A stretch of DNA of 64,000 nucleotides from Naasia aerilata (GCF_030296595.1 NZ_AP027731.1:2728001-2792000), one strand, 5' to 3'; positions 45,417 to 55,199 are shown, counted from the stretch's first letter. Made by a program: numbers and translations. The notes: a model not told the origin generated them from the letters alone.

Positions 45417-46765
45417 GTGACCGGGTTCCTTCCTCGCATCTGGGCCTCCCTGGAGCGGGACGACGCACCGCTTCGGTCGGTACTCTCCGACGGTTCCGAG
45501 GTGCTGCCGCTCCTGCCCTCCCCGCTGCCGGCGGGGCTGCTCGCCCACGACGCGGTGGCCGCCGTCGCCCTCGAAGCCGCGCTGCTGGCGGGAGAGGGCG
45601 AGCAGCCGATCCGGCTGGACCCGGCCCGCATCGCGACGGCCTACACGAGCGAGCGGCACCATCGCCTGGACGGGATCGTCCCCGACATCTGGGCTCCGCT
45701 CTCAGGCTTCTGGGCGACGAACGACGGCTGGCTGCGCACGCACGCGAACTACGCGCACCATCGGGACCGCCTCCTGTCCGCGCTGGGCCTCGGGGACGGC
45801 GCCGGCAAGGACGACCTGGCCGCTGCGCTTGCCGGGCTCTCGTCGAGGAGCGCGGAGGAGCGCATCGTCGCCCGGGGCGGGATCGCGGCCGCGGTCCGCA
45901 GCGCCGAGGACTGGGCGGCGTCGCCGCAGGGCACGGCGGCCGCGGAGTCCCCGCTCGTGACCGTGCGGAGGATCGACGAGGCCCCGCCCCGCCCTCACCC
46001 TGCGGGGCGGCCCGGACTGCCTCTCGCCGGCTGCCGCGTCCTGGACCTCACCCGGGTGCTCGCCGGGCCGATCGCGACCCGGACCCTCGCGCTCCTCGGC
46101 GCCGATGTCCTCCGCATCGACCCGCCGGCGCTGCCGGAGCCCGCCGTGCAGTGGCTCGACACCGGCATGGGCAAGCGGTCGACGCTGCTCGACCTCGCGC
46201 AGCCCGACGCACGCGCCGTCTTCGATCGGCTGCTCGAGGACGCGGACGTCGTCGTGACCGGCTACCGACCCGGTTCCCTGAGCGCGCTCGGCCTCGACCC
46301 CGAGCGGCTGGCGGCGCGGAGGCCGGGCGTGATCGTCGCCCGCCTGAGCGCCTGGGGGACCCGGGGGCCGTGGGCCGAGCGGCGCGGCTTCGACAGCATC
46401 GTGCAGGCCGCGACAGGCATCGCCGCCGTGTCCGCGGACGCCGCGACGGGGAGGCCGGGTGCGCTTCCCGCGCAGGCCCTCGACCACACGGCGGGATACC
46501 TCCTCGCCGCCGCGGTCCTGGCACTGCTGCGCCGCCGTTCAGAGGAGGGGGCTCGTGGCTCGCGGAGACCTCGCTCGCGCGCATCGCCGCCGAGCTGCTC
46601 GCGGCCCCGCGACCGATCGCGGAGCCGCGAGCGTGGCAGCCGACCCTGCGGGTACGGGAGTCGCCGAGCGGACGGCTCACCTACGCACTGCCCGCGCTTC
46701 CGCATCCGGGGGACTGGGACGAGGTCGGCGCGCTCTGGGGAGCGGCCCGGCCGGAGTGGCGTTGA
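45417..46765 (+). CDS. CoA transferase family III (CaiB/BaiF), one frameshift
   Basis: This protein of about 449 aa has an N-terminal region of 190 aa and then the CaiB/BaiF fold: LAGCRVLDLTRVLAGPIATRTLALLGADVLRID, KRSTLLDLAQPDAR, DVVVTGYRPGSL and ARLSAWGTRGPWAERRGFDSIVQAATG. Members move CoA between organic acids. The frame breaks in the G run at 46547-46551; one base restores RRRSEEGGSWLAETSLARIAAELL. The GTG at 45417 is followed by the family-like N-terminus. The substrate is unknown. Confidence 0.86.
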
Positions 46766-46818
46766 TTCCCTCCTCGGGACGCGCCGCCCGGTGCCCCGGT
46801 TCGGCCCCGCCTGCCGCC

Positions 46819-46824
46819 TAGCCT
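46819..46824 (+). promoter_or_regulatory. -10 box of the HNH nuclease gene (leaderless type)
   Basis: TAGCCT lies 6 nt before GTG 46831. Confidence 0.6.
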
Positions 46825-46830
46825 GGCGTC

Positions 46831-47556
46831 GTGTCCCGTCGCACTCGCACCCGCGTCGTGGTGGCGCCGGCCGTGCTGCTCGTCCTCGCGGCGATCGTGC
46901 TCGCGGGAGTCTGGGCGCTCGGCGGATCGCCCACCCCGACCGACGCCGCTCCCTGGTCGCCGTTCCCCACTGCCTCCGCCTCCGCTGCCGCCCCCGCCGA
47001 CACCGATCTCCTCACCGCCATCGCGGCCCTGCCCGAGTCGGAGGCCGGCGACGTTCCCGGCTACGCGCGGGACCGGTTCGGCAAGGGCTGGAAAGACCCT
47101 GACCGAAACGGCTGCGACGCCCGCAACGACGTCCTGGCTCGGGACCTCACGGCGACGACCTTCAAGCCGGGCACCCACGACTGCGTGGTCCTGAGCGGGG
47201 AGCTCGACGACCCGTACACGGGCGCGCAGGTGCATTTCGTGCGGGGGAACGACACGTCCGAGCTCGTCCAGATCGACCACGTGGTCCCGCTCAGCTGGGC
47301 GTGGCAGCACGGGGCGGCGGCGTGGACCGACGATCAGCGTCTCCTGTTCGCCAACGACCCAGCCAATCTCCTCGCCGTCGACGGTGCGACCAACTCCTCC
47401 AAGTCCGACTCCGGACCGGCCGACTGGCTGCCGCCCGACGAGACGTACCGCTGCACCTATGCCGAGCGGTTCACCGCGGTCCTCGCGGAGTACGGGCTCG
47501 GCATCGACGAGCCGGATCGGACCGCCCTCGTGGCGGTCGCCGGCCGATGCGGCTGA
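46831..47556 (+). CDS. secreted HNH endonuclease family protein (DUF1524/GmrSD C-terminal type)
   Basis: This 241-aa protein has an N-terminal membrane segment (about 9-30) and an A/S/P/T-rich linker, so it is exported or membrane-tethered. The nuclease core carries CDARNDVLARDL, the His of IDHVVPLSWAW, and NDPANLLAVDGATNSSKSD. This is the DUF1524-type HNH signature. The role, whether nutrient or foreign DNA degradation, is unknown. Its last 10 bp overlap the next gene. Confidence 0.87.
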   Translation: MSRRTRTRVVVAPAVLLVLAAIVLAGVWALGGSPTPTDAAPWSPFPTASASAAAPADTDLLTAIAALPESEAGDVPGYARDRFGKGWKDPDRNGCDARNDVLARDLTATTFKPGTHDCVVLSGELDDPYTGAQVHFVRGNDTSELVQIDHVVPLSWAWQHGAAAWTDDQRLLFANDPANLLAVDGATNSSKSDSGPADWLPPDETYRCTYAERFTAVLAEYGLGIDEPDRTALVAVAGRCG

Positions 47557-48542
47557 GCCCTCCGGGGCTTCCGGACTCCCGCATCGCGGGTCTCGACGTG
47601 GCCCGCGGCCTCGCCGTGCTCGGGATGTTCGTCGCGCACGTCCTCCCGGACGGGCGCTCCGAGAACCTCGCGGACGGTCGATCGTCGGTGCTCTTCGCCA
47701 CGATCGCCGGCATCTCGCTCGGTCTGCTCACCGGAGGACCGACACCGCCCGGCCGCGGGAGCAGGGCGCAGGCGGTGCAGCGGGTCGCCCTGCGCGCCGT
47801 CTTCCTCGTGCTGCTCGGGCTCGTGCTCTGGACGCTGGGCAGCGGCATCGCGATCATCCTCGACTACTACGGCGCGTTCTTCCTGGTGCTTCTGCCGGTG
47901 CTCTTCGCGCCCCGATGGGTGCTCGGAGCTCTCGCGCTCGCCTTCGTCACCGCGGCCACGGCCGTGCTGGCGGTCGCTCCGGACGATCCCCGGCAGCTGA
48001 TCGGCGGGGACCTGCTGCTGTGGCTGCCCACCGAGTGGTTCGTGACCGGCTACTACCCGGGCCTGGTGTGGCTCGCCTACGTGCTCACCGGGCTCCTGAT
48101 CGCCCGGTCCGACCTGCGCCGCAGGAGCACGCAGGCGGTGCTGGCGATCGCGGGAGCGGTCTCCGCACTGCTCGGCTACGGCGGCGCCGCGGTTCTCGGC
48201 CTCGACGCGTCGGCGCATTCGAACACCCTGGCCGAGGCCCTCGGCGCCGGCGGGCTGGCGGTCGCGATCGTCGGCGTGCTGAGCCTGATCACGCCGCCCC
48301 GCGCGGGAGTGCTCCGTCCGCTCCGCGATGTGGGCGCCATGCCCCTCTCGATCTACACCGCGCAGATCCTCGTCCTTGCGCTGTTCCGGGCGGCGCATCC
48401 CACGGGTGCCACCGACACGGAGGAGTGGGTGCTGCTCGCCGGACTCGTGGTCGGCAGCCTGCTGGTCGCGGCGGTGTGGCGGCCGCTTCTCGGCCGTGGA
48501 CCGCTCGAGCGCGTGCTCGCCCGGCTGTCCGCTCCTGCCTGA
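47547..48542 (+). CDS. multi-pass membrane protein, DUF418/heparan-acetyltransferase-like
   Basis: This 331-aa protein has about nine or ten hydrophobic helices. The N-terminal IAGLDVARGLAVLGMFVAHVLP is the hallmark of the DUF1624/DUF418 membrane acyltransferase-like families, whose His may be catalytic. LRPLRDVGAMPLSIYTAQIL near the end is also typical. The substrate is unknown. ATG 47547 lies within the end of the nuclease gene. Confidence 0.82.
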   Translation: MRLSPPGLPDSRIAGLDVARGLAVLGMFVAHVLPDGRSENLADGRSSVLFATIAGISLGLLTGGPTPPGRGSRAQAVQRVALRAVFLVLLGLVLWTLGSGIAIILDYYGAFFLVLLPVLFAPRWVLGALALAFVTAATAVLAVAPDDPRQLIGGDLLLWLPTEWFVTGYYPGLVWLAYVLTGLLIARSDLRRRSTQAVLAIAGAVSALLGYGGAAVLGLDASAHSNTLAEALGAGGLAVAIVGVLSLITPPRAGVLRPLRDVGAMPLSIYTAQILVLALFRAAHPTGATDTEEWVLLAGLVVGSLLVAAVWRPLLGRGPLERVLARLSAPA

Positions 48543-48659
48543 GCCGCCTGCAACGCGGGACGCGCGGGGGTTGCAGACGAGTTGCACGGCCTCAGGTCCT
48601 TCCCGGGGCCCGGTCGCGGCCCGCCAGCATGGCATCACTCCAACGTCGAAAGGCTCGCC

Positions 48660-49295
48660 ATGCGCTCAGCATCCCCGCTCCTGCTCGCCGAGCTCGACTC
48701 CGCCGTGAGCGGGCTCGTGTTCTCCGCCCCCGACCAGCGCTTCGCCGACCTGGTCTCCGGCCTGCCTCGCGGCCGCCGGCCGCTCGTCATCGTCGCGGCC
48801 GCCACCGCGGAGGACGTCGCCTTCGCCATGAGTGTGGCGGGCCGCCAGGGACTGCCCGTGTCGGTGCTGCCCGCGGGTCGCACGCCGGCCCGGCGCGGGG
48901 GCGTCCTCATCCTCACCACGCTGCTCCGGCGCGTGGAGGTGGACCCCGAGTCGTCAACGGCCCGCGTCCCTGCCGGCGCCGGGTGGGCGGAGCTGGTCCG
49001 GGAGGCACGACGCTACGGCCTGCGACCCGCGCCCGGCACGCGGGGCGCCTCCGCCGAGAGCCTGAGCGACGCGGAGGTGGTGGGCTACGAGGTCGTCACC
49101 CCGAACGGCCGTTTCGTGCAGGTGGACCCGATCGGGGACGCCGACCTGTTCTGGGCCCTCCGCGGAGGGCACGCCCAGCCGGCGACCGTCACCGAGACGC
49201 GCGTGCGTCTGGTTCCGTTCGAGGACGAGCGCTGGTCCGCGGAGGACGCCGAGGCCGTCGTGCGGGAGTGGTCGCGGGAGCTCGTTCTCTCCTGA
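48660..49295 (+). CDS. orphan PCMH-type FAD-binding domain protein
   Basis: This 211-aa protein is only the FAD-binding half of a berberine-bridge/VAO-type oxidase. Seen are PLVIVAAATAEDVAFAMSVAGRQGLPVSVLPAGR, VEVDPESSTARVPAGAGWAELVREARRYGL, YEVVTPNGRFVQVD and DLFWALRGG. The usual glycine-rich GGGHS loop is replaced by LPAGRTPARRGG and the substrate domain is missing. It ends at a normal stop after a charged tail, so it is not an obvious truncation by frameshift. GAAAGG precedes the ATG. Confidence 0.72.
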   Translation: MRSASPLLLAELDSAVSGLVFSAPDQRFADLVSGLPRGRRPLVIVAAATAEDVAFAMSVAGRQGLPVSVLPAGRTPARRGGVLILTTLLRRVEVDPESSTARVPAGAGWAELVREARRYGLRPAPGTRGASAESLSDAEVVGYEVVTPNGRFVQVDPIGDADLFWALRGGHAQPATVTETRVRLVPFEDERWSAEDAEAVVREWSRELVLS

Positions 49296-49320
49296 TCGGA
49301 TCCTCCGCCAGCCGGCGAGC

Positions 49321-49358
49321 GGACGGGGCGCGCGTCCAGCCGGATGTGCGCCCCGTCC
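49321..49358. terminator. bidirectional terminator candidate
   Basis: GGACGGGGCGC (49321-49331) pairs perfectly with GCGCCCCGTCC (49348-49358). Flanking CCGGCGAGC and GCTCGCCGG can extend the stem. It lies between convergent genes and no other copy was seen. Confidence 0.6.
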
Positions 49359-49388
49359 TCGTTCAGCCGGCTCGCCGGGCAGGCAGCC

Positions 49389-49604
49389 TCAGCGAGCGCC
49401 GCCGGGGTTCGGGACCGCCTCGAACTCCTGCCAGGCGCGCTCGTAGGCCTCCTGGTCCCGGGTCGTCTCGAAATACCCGTCGAAGATGGCCTTGTCGCCG
49501 TGCTCCGGCAGGTCGCCCCGCTCCAGCGTCCGCTTCGCGAACGCCGCGATCTCATCGTCCCGGTCGGTCTGATCGCCCAGCCACTGGGCGAAGCTCTGCG
49601 TCAT
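49389..49604 (-). CDS. small conserved protein, YozE/SAM-like helical
   Basis: This 71-aa protein reads MTQSFAQWLGDQTDRDDEIAAFAKRTLERGDLP and then FDGYFETTRDQEAYERAWQEFEAV. The FxxWLxxQxxRDDxIGxFAxD-like opening matches the YozE/SAM-like small protein group. ATG 49604 follows GAAGGGG. Function unknown. Confidence 0.7.
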   Translation of the reverse strand: MTQSFAQWLGDQTDRDDEIAAFAKRTLERGDLPEHGDKAIFDGYFETTRDQEAYERAWQEFEAVPNPGGAR

Positions 49605-49641
49605 CGCGTCCCCTTCTCGTCGTCGTCGTCGTGTCGCGGGC

Positions 49642-49760
49642 TCAGCCCTCGGCCTGCGACGGCTTCCTTCGGCCTCGAGCACCTCGTGCTCGTTCTGCGC
49701 GTCCAGGTCCTCGCCTTCGGCCTGGGACGGCTTGTTCTCGTCGGCGTTGTCTCGTTCCAT
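49642..49760 (-). CDS. possible 39-aa acidic protein with a repeated KPSQAEG motif (one frameshift)
   Basis: Translation from ATG 49760 gives an acidic peptide with NKPSQAEGED. One missing base near 49664-49668 breaks the frame; restoring GGCAAG gives a second KPSQAEG directly before a TGA at 49644. Without the repair the frame runs into the next gene. The exact repeat of the motif at both ends is the evidence that this is real. I do not know its function. Confidence 0.5.
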
Positions 49761-49790
49761 GAGCACCTCCAGTGGATCGGGGTGGCCGGC

Positions 49791-50923
49791 TCAGCGCAGG
49801 CGCACCGGTCCCGCGCCGATGGCGACGCGGAAGAGGAAATAGGGATAGGTGCGGAGGTCCGCACCGCCCTGGTACTTGTCCTGACGGTGCAGCTGGTTCG
49901 CCGTCACGTACAGGTAGCCCCCGCGACCGACATCGTGTCGGGCCACAGCAGGCGGGGGTCGTGGACGAGCGTCTGCAGCTCGCCCGTGGGCAGGCGCCGG
50001 AGGACGGCGTTGTGCTCGTACGCCGTGGCGTAGAGGTTGCCGTCGGCGTCCGTCTCGAGTCCGTCGCTGCCGGTGCCCTTGTCGCCCTCGTCGACGACCG
50101 TGGCGGCCACCTCCTCGTCCGAGAGGCTGCGGTCGACGAGCGCGTCGGTGCTGACGGAGTACCAGTGCCGGGAGACGAGCGGGCAGTACCAGAGTCGCGC
50201 CCCGTCGGCCGAGATGGCGATGCCGTCGGCGCCCATGGCGACCTGGGTGCTCTCGCCCTCCGGGGTCCGCTCCGCGAAGACGCGGCCTTCCGCGACGGGC
50301 ACCATCTCGGCGACGGTCAGCGCCTTCGTCGAGGGATGCTCGTGCAGCCGGCGCCACGCGTCACCCGTCGCGAGGTCGACGACGATGATCGCGTTGGGGC
50401 CTTGGTCGGACGAGTCGGTGATGTAGGCGACCCCTGCCTCGTTGCGGGTGAGGTCGAAGCGGACGTCGTTGAGATAGGTGCTCGGCAGGGCGACGTGCGG
50501 GTCGAACGTGATCACCTGGGCGACCTCGTCGGTCTCGAGGTCGACGCAGACGAGCTTCGGGCCGCCGGGCTGCGTGGGCTGGAAGAGCGGACTGCCGGTG
50601 TCGAGGATCCAGAGCCGGTCCGCGGGATCGACCACGATGCTCTGCACCGAGACGAGCGCCTCGGGATCGGCGTCGGAGGAGGGCGTGTTCCACTCGACCG
50701 ACGGGTACGGCTTCGGCACGCCCGCGACGAGCTCGACCACGGTCGCGGAGACGTCGTCGCCCCACTTCGGATAGTTCACGAAGATGCGGCCGGAATCGGA
50801 CACGCTCACGCCGGTCGGCATGGGGCCGTCGTCGAAGGTGTGCACCACCTCGAGCTCGCCGAGCGGGCGGTCGGTCGACTCGAGGCCGTTGTCGGGACCG
50901 GTGCCCCAGAAGCTGGTCGTCAT
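49791..50923 (-). CDS. MRJP/yellow-family protein (SMP-30-like propeller), one frameshift
   Basis: This cytosolic protein of about 377 aa resembles the bacterial major royal jelly protein/yellow family, a beta-propeller group. Seen are VSVQSIVVDPADRLWILDTGSPLFQP, LPSTYLNDVRFDLTRNEAGVAYITDSSDQGPNAIIVVDLATGDAWR and ADGIAISADGARLWYCPLVSRHWYSV. The role is unknown; related proteins include lactonase-like enzymes. The frame breaks at 49918-49922; one base restores DTMSVAGGYLYVTANQLHRQ. ATG 50923 has GGAGG upstream and a TAGCGT box. Confidence 0.85.
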
Positions 50924-50967
50924 GGTGGAACCTCCGCGCTCCACGCTAGTCCGGCCACGGCGAGCGA

Positions 50968-52328
50968 TCAGGGCGCTTGCGGAGAGCTCTCAGGGCGTCT
51001 AATGCCCGCGAAGGATGCCGCCGCGGCGAGCAGCATGAGCACCAGGGTCACCAGCAGGGCGCGGTGCAGGCCCTCGACGCCGAGACGGGGGCCGACGATC
51101 ACGCCGAGGAAGGCGACCGCGACGAGTCCCGAGATGCGCGCGACCGCGTTGTTGACCGCGGACGCGATGCCGTTCCGCGACGGCGGGATGGACCCGAGCA
51201 CCGCGGAGGTGAGGGCGGGGACGGTCGCGACGAGTCCCAGGCCGAACAGCAGGAGGCCCGGGAGCAGCTGAGTCCAGAAGTCCACCGGGTCGCGGACGAG
51301 GAGCATCCACGCGAAGCCCGCCGCCGCGAGGAGCGGCCCGACCGTCATGAACAGGCGCGAGCCGAAGCGGCCCGCCAGGGACCCGGAGGTGCCGCCGAGG
51401 AAGATCGAGAACAGCGCGGGCGGCAGAGTGGCGAGCCCGGCGAGGGTCGCGGGGTAGCCGGCGACCTGCTGCAGGAACAGCGTCACCACGAGGGGCCCCA
51501 GCGCGAGCGCCGCATAGAAGAACGTGGTCGCGATGTTGCCCCAGCCGAAGTTGCGGATCGTGAAGAGGCTGAGGGGCAGCATCGGGTCAGGGGCACGCCG
51601 CTCCCAGAGCAGATAGGCGGCGAACGCGACGATGCCGAGGACGAGGGGCAGGTAGACGGCGGGGAGCTCCAGCCCAGCCGGCCCTGCTCGATCAGGGCGA
51701 ACACGGGGCCGGCGAGGCCCAGCGCGCCGAGCACCGCGCCGACCGCGTCCAGCCGGGGCCGGTCCCCGGGCGGTCGCGGGTCCTCGAGGCGGCGTGCCGC
51801 GATCAGCGTGGCGGCGATGGGGAGCACGTTGATCGCGAACACCCAACGCCACCCGATGAGGTCGACGATCGCACCGCCGAGCACCGGGCCGGCGACGAAC
51901 GCGGTGCCCGTCCAGGCCGTCCAGCGGCCGATCGCCGTCGACTGCGCGGGACCGGAGAACGCCCCCATGAGGATCGCGAGCGAGCTGGGCACGAGCAGGG
52001 CGCCGGTGAGACCCTGCACCAGGCGCGCCGCGATGAGGATCTCCGCGGTCGGGGCCAGCGCGCAGGCCAGCGAGGCGACGCCGAACCCGATCAGCCCGGC
52101 GACGAGCACCCGGACGCGGCCGAACGTGTCGGAGATCGACCCGGCCAGCAGGATCAGCGAGCCGAGCGTCAGGAGGTAGCCGTCGATGACCCACTGGGTC
52201 GTCACCACTCCGCCGCCGAGCTCCCGGACGATGGCGGGAAGCGCCACGTTGATGATCGACCCGTCGAGGAACGCGACGAAGCTCGCGAGGACCGTGGCGA
52301 CGAGGACCCATCGTTGACGCGAATCCAT
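50968..52328 (-). CDS. MFS transporter, DHA2 (EmrB/QacA) family, one frameshift
   Basis: This drug-exporter-like protein of about 453 aa has 14 predicted membrane helices. LDGSIINVALPAIVRELGG at helix 1 is the motif D of the 14-TM drug:H+ antiporters, and SISDTFGRVRVLVAG is motif A. The frame breaks at 51661-51666 (GGGGAG on the plus strand); one added C restores GWSSPAVYLPLVLGI. ATG 52328 follows GGGAGG. No regulator lies beside it, and the substrate is unknown. Confidence 0.9.
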
Positions 52329-52373
52329 GCGCACCTCCCGGGTCAGGCTAGCGCGCGGCGAGCCCCCGTCGCG

Positions 52374-52402
52374 TTGACCCGCCTCGGGGGTGTGGGTACG
52401 TT
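52374..52402 (+). promoter_or_regulatory. promoter of the beta-mannosidase gene (leaderless type)
   Basis: A -35 TTGACC (52374-52379) and a -10 TACGTT (52397-52402) are spaced by 17 bp. The -10 ends 7 nt before GTG 52410. This is the most complete promoter in the window. Confidence 0.7.
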
Positions 52403-52409
52403 CTCAGCC

Positions 52410-54887
52410 GTGCCTCCGCTGCCCCGCCCGCCGCTCGTCCTCGACCTCGGGGGAAAGGGCTGGGAGGTCCGGGACGCGCTCGGCGACACGTGGGAGTGGT
52501 ACATCCGCTCCGCCATCTCGGCGGGCAACAGCGTCGGCGCGGCGGTGGGGGCCGCGCAGGGGGCGCCCGGCTGGCTGCCCGCGACCGTGCCCGGATCGGC
52601 GATCACGGATCTGCTCGCGGCGGGGGAGCTGCCGGATCCCCGGGTCGCGCGCAACAGCCGCTTCGCCGAGTGGACGGCGACCCGCTCGTGGGTCTACCGC
52701 CGGGCGGTGGAGCTGCCCGAACCGGCGGCCGGTTCGAGCGCCGTGCTGGAGCTCGACGGGGTGGACCCGGGTGCGCGCGTCTTCTGGGACGGCGCGCCGC
52801 TCGGCGAGGTCCGTGGCCTGTTCCGGTCGGCCCGCGTCCCGGTTCCGGCGGCCGCGGGTTTGCACACCCTCGCGCTGGTCGTGGCCCCCGTGCCGGAGAG
52901 CGAGCCGCAGGTCGGCCGCACCGAGCGCGTGCGGGTGCACGCGCCGCGCATGAACTACGGCTGGGACTTCTGCCCGCCGTTCCCGAACCAGGGGATCTGG
53001 CAGGGGATCCGCCTCCGCGTCGGCCGGGACCTGCTCAGCGAGGTGAGCGTCCGCACGGAGCTCCGGGGCAAGGACGGTGCCGTCATCGTGTCGACGGACC
53101 GCGACGTGTCGACCGAGGTGCTCCTCGACGGGGACGTCGTGGCCCGCGGGAGCGCCGAGGTGCACGTCGCATCGCCCGAGCTCTGGTGGCCGGCGGGCCT
53201 CGGCGCACAGCGCCTCTACGTCGTGCGGGTCTCCACGCCGGACGACGAGCGCTTCTTCCGCGTCGGCTTCCGGTCCGCGGCGTTCGAGCAGAACCCGGGG
53301 GCACCGAAGGGCGCGCTGCCGTACACCGCGGTGGTCAACGGCGTCCGGGTGCCCCTGGTGGGCTGGAACTGGGTGCCGGCCGACGCGCAGTACGCCGCGG
53401 GGCGGACGCGGCTGGCCCACCTCCTGTCGCTCGCGGCCGAGTCGGGCGCGCGGCTGCTTCGGGTGTGGGGCGGCGGGCTGATCGAGACCGAGGAGTTCTA
53501 CCGGCTCTGCGACGAGGCGGGGCTGCTCGTCTGGCAGGAGTTCTCCCAGTCGAGCTCCGGCGCGCAGAGCGCCCCCGCCGCGGACGATGCCTTCGTCGAC
53601 TACCTGCGGCGCGAGGCGGAGGCGATCGTGCCCACGCGGACGCACCACCCGTCGCTGCTGATGTGGGGCGGGGGCAACGAGCTCGACGAGGGTGGGGTCC
53701 CGCTCGACGAGGACCGCTCGCCCGCGTTGGCCGCCCTGCGCGAGGTCGTGGAGCGGCTCGACCCTGGCCGGCACTGGGTGGCGACGTCGCCGACAGGACC
53801 GGCGTTCCACAACCGCCTCGACGTGATCGAGTCCGCGCCCGACGACCAGCACGACGTGCACGGCCCGTGGGAGCACCAGGGGCTCGTCGACCACTACCGG
53901 CTCTACAACGCCGGGAACTCACTGGCGCACACCGAGTTCGGCGTGGAGGGGATGACGAACCGGCGGGCCCTCGACCGCCTCGTCCCGGCCGCCGACCAGT
54001 GGCCCGCCGACCGGACCAGCGCGGTCTACCGGCACCTGGGCGACTGGTGGAACAACGCGGACCTCGTGCAGCGGGCGTTCGGCGGGCGCCTCTCCGATGT
54101 CGACGGGATGCGGCGTGCGAGCCAGTGGCTGCAGGCGACCGGGCTCGCGTATGCGGTCGAGGCCGACCGCCGGCGGGCGCCTCGGTGCTCGATGGTGCTG
54201 CCGTGGCAGCTGAACGAGTCGTTTCCCAACGCCTGGTGCACCGCCGTGGTCGACTGGCTGGGCGAGCCGAAGCCGGCCTTCGACGCGGTCGCGCGGGCGT
54301 TCCGAGGGGATCGCGTCACGATCCGGACCGACGCCGTGGCCTGGGGCGGCGGGGTCGCCTCGGCGGAGGCCTGGGTGTGGTGGGAGACGGGCCGGGGCCC
54401 CGGACGCGTCGCCCTGCGTGCCGTCGACTTCGCGGGTGCGCTGCTCGCCGAGACCACCTGGACGGTCGGGAGCGCGGACGACCCGCACCCGGTGGGCGGG
54501 CTGGAGCTCCCTGCCCCTCCCGGACTGTTCCTCTGGGAGGCGGAATGGGTGGGCGCCGACGGGGAGCGGATCGACGTCGAGCGACTGGTCGCGACAGGAG
54601 CCGCGGACTTCTCCGCGCTGCTCGACCTGGCACCGGCGACGCTCGAGCTCTCCCGGACGGGCGGCACTCTCACGGTGGCGCACGCCGCCGGCCCCGCGGT
54701 GGTCGGCCTGCGGCTCAGTGATGCGAGGCCCCTCGCGGCGGCCGGGCCGCTGCTCCGCTCGACCGGGGATCCGCGCCCGCTCCTGCCGGGGGAGACGCGC
54801 CAATTTCGCGTGGACGCGGCGAGCGAGGGCGACCTGATCCTCGAGGCCTTCAACGTTCCGCCGATCCGGGTGCCCGGCCCCCACTGA
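52410..54887 (+). CDS. beta-mannosidase-type glycoside hydrolase family 2
   Basis: This 825-aa enzyme has the GH2 layout: sugar-binding domain (about 1-180), immunoglobulin-like domain, TIM barrel from about 310, and C-terminal beta domains. NYGWDFCPPFPNQGIWQ is typical of beta-mannosidases. The acid/base Glu is in MWGGGNELDEGG and the nucleophile Glu is likely in AHTEFGVEG. RVWGGGLIETEEFYRLCDEAGLLVWQEF leads to the barrel. No signal peptide is seen, so it is cytosolic and should remove mannose from imported oligosaccharides. Its stop codon lies inside an inverted-repeat arm. Confidence 0.9.
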   Translation: MPPLPRPPLVLDLGGKGWEVRDALGDTWEWYIRSAISAGNSVGAAVGAAQGAPGWLPATVPGSAITDLLAAGELPDPRVARNSRFAEWTATRSWVYRRAVELPEPAAGSSAVLELDGVDPGARVFWDGAPLGEVRGLFRSARVPVPAAAGLHTLALVVAPVPESEPQVGRTERVRVHAPRMNYGWDFCPPFPNQGIWQGIRLRVGRDLLSEVSVRTELRGKDGAVIVSTDRDVSTEVLLDGDVVARGSAEVHVASPELWWPAGLGAQRLYVVRVSTPDDERFFRVGFRSAAFEQNPGAPKGALPYTAVVNGVRVPLVGWNWVPADAQYAAGRTRLAHLLSLAAESGARLLRVWGGGLIETEEFYRLCDEAGLLVWQEFSQSSSGAQSAPAADDAFVDYLRREAEAIVPTRTHHPSLLMWGGGNELDEGGVPLDEDRSPALAALREVVERLDPGRHWVATSPTGPAFHNRLDVIESAPDDQHDVHGPWEHQGLVDHYRLYNAGNSLAHTEFGVEGMTNRRALDRLVPAADQWPADRTSAVYRHLGDWWNNADLVQRAFGGRLSDVDGMRRASQWLQATGLAYAVEADRRRAPRCSMVLPWQLNESFPNAWCTAVVDWLGEPKPAFDAVARAFRGDRVTIRTDAVAWGGGVASAEAWVWWETGRGPGRVALRAVDFAGALLAETTWTVGSADDPHPVGGLELPAPPGLFLWEAEWVGADGERIDVERLVATGAADFSALLDLAPATLELSRTGGTLTVAHAAGPAVVGLRLSDARPLAAAGPLLRSTGDPRPLLPGETRQFRVDAASEGDLILEAFNVPPIRVPGPH

Positions 54888-54971
54888 CCGAATCAAGGAG
54901 AAGCGGGACACTCGAGACTCGACCATGCCGATCCGGGGCCCTCGGCGGCCGGATCTCCTTGATTCGGTCAG
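54884..54971. repeat. inverted repeat, CTGACCGAATCAAGGAGA family, copy 3
   Basis: The 18-bp arms (54884-54901 and 54954-54971) match perfectly. The core CATGCCGATCCGGGGCCC is shared with the copy in dnaE2. The left arm contains the stop codon of the mannosidase gene, and the right arm ends 13 bp before the CDGSH gene stop. Confidence 0.88.
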
Positions 54972-54983
54972 GGAGGCGGACGC

Positions 54984-55199
54984 CTAGCCGGTGCGGAAGC
55001 CGCTCGCGCGGTGGGTGCCGTCGCAGAACGGCTTGATCGTCGACAGGCCGCAGCGGCACAGGGCCACGGTCTTGCGGGTGCGGGGGACCGGCGTGCCGTC
55101 GGGCAGCACGATGTCGACGTCGCCGCGGACGAGGAACGGTCCGTCCGGGCAGGCCACGACCTGCGGGCCCTCGTTCCGCCTCGACGCGTGTCCGTCCAC
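54984..55199 (-). CDS. CDGSH-type iron-sulfur protein
   Basis: This 71-aa protein has CRCGLSTIKPFCDGTH, the 3Cys-1His [2Fe-2S] site of CDGSH (mitoNEET-like) proteins. It lies directly after a heme-oxygenase-like diiron oxidase gene, a pairing often seen in actinobacteria. I chose GTG 55199 because a TAGTCT box lies 7 nt upstream; that box includes the stop codon of the preceding gene. A longer version from 55244 is less likely. Confidence 0.85.
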   Translation of the reverse strand: MDGHASRRNEGPQVVACPDGPFLVRGDVDIVLPDGTPVPRTRKTVALCRCGLSTIKPFCDGTHRASGFRTG

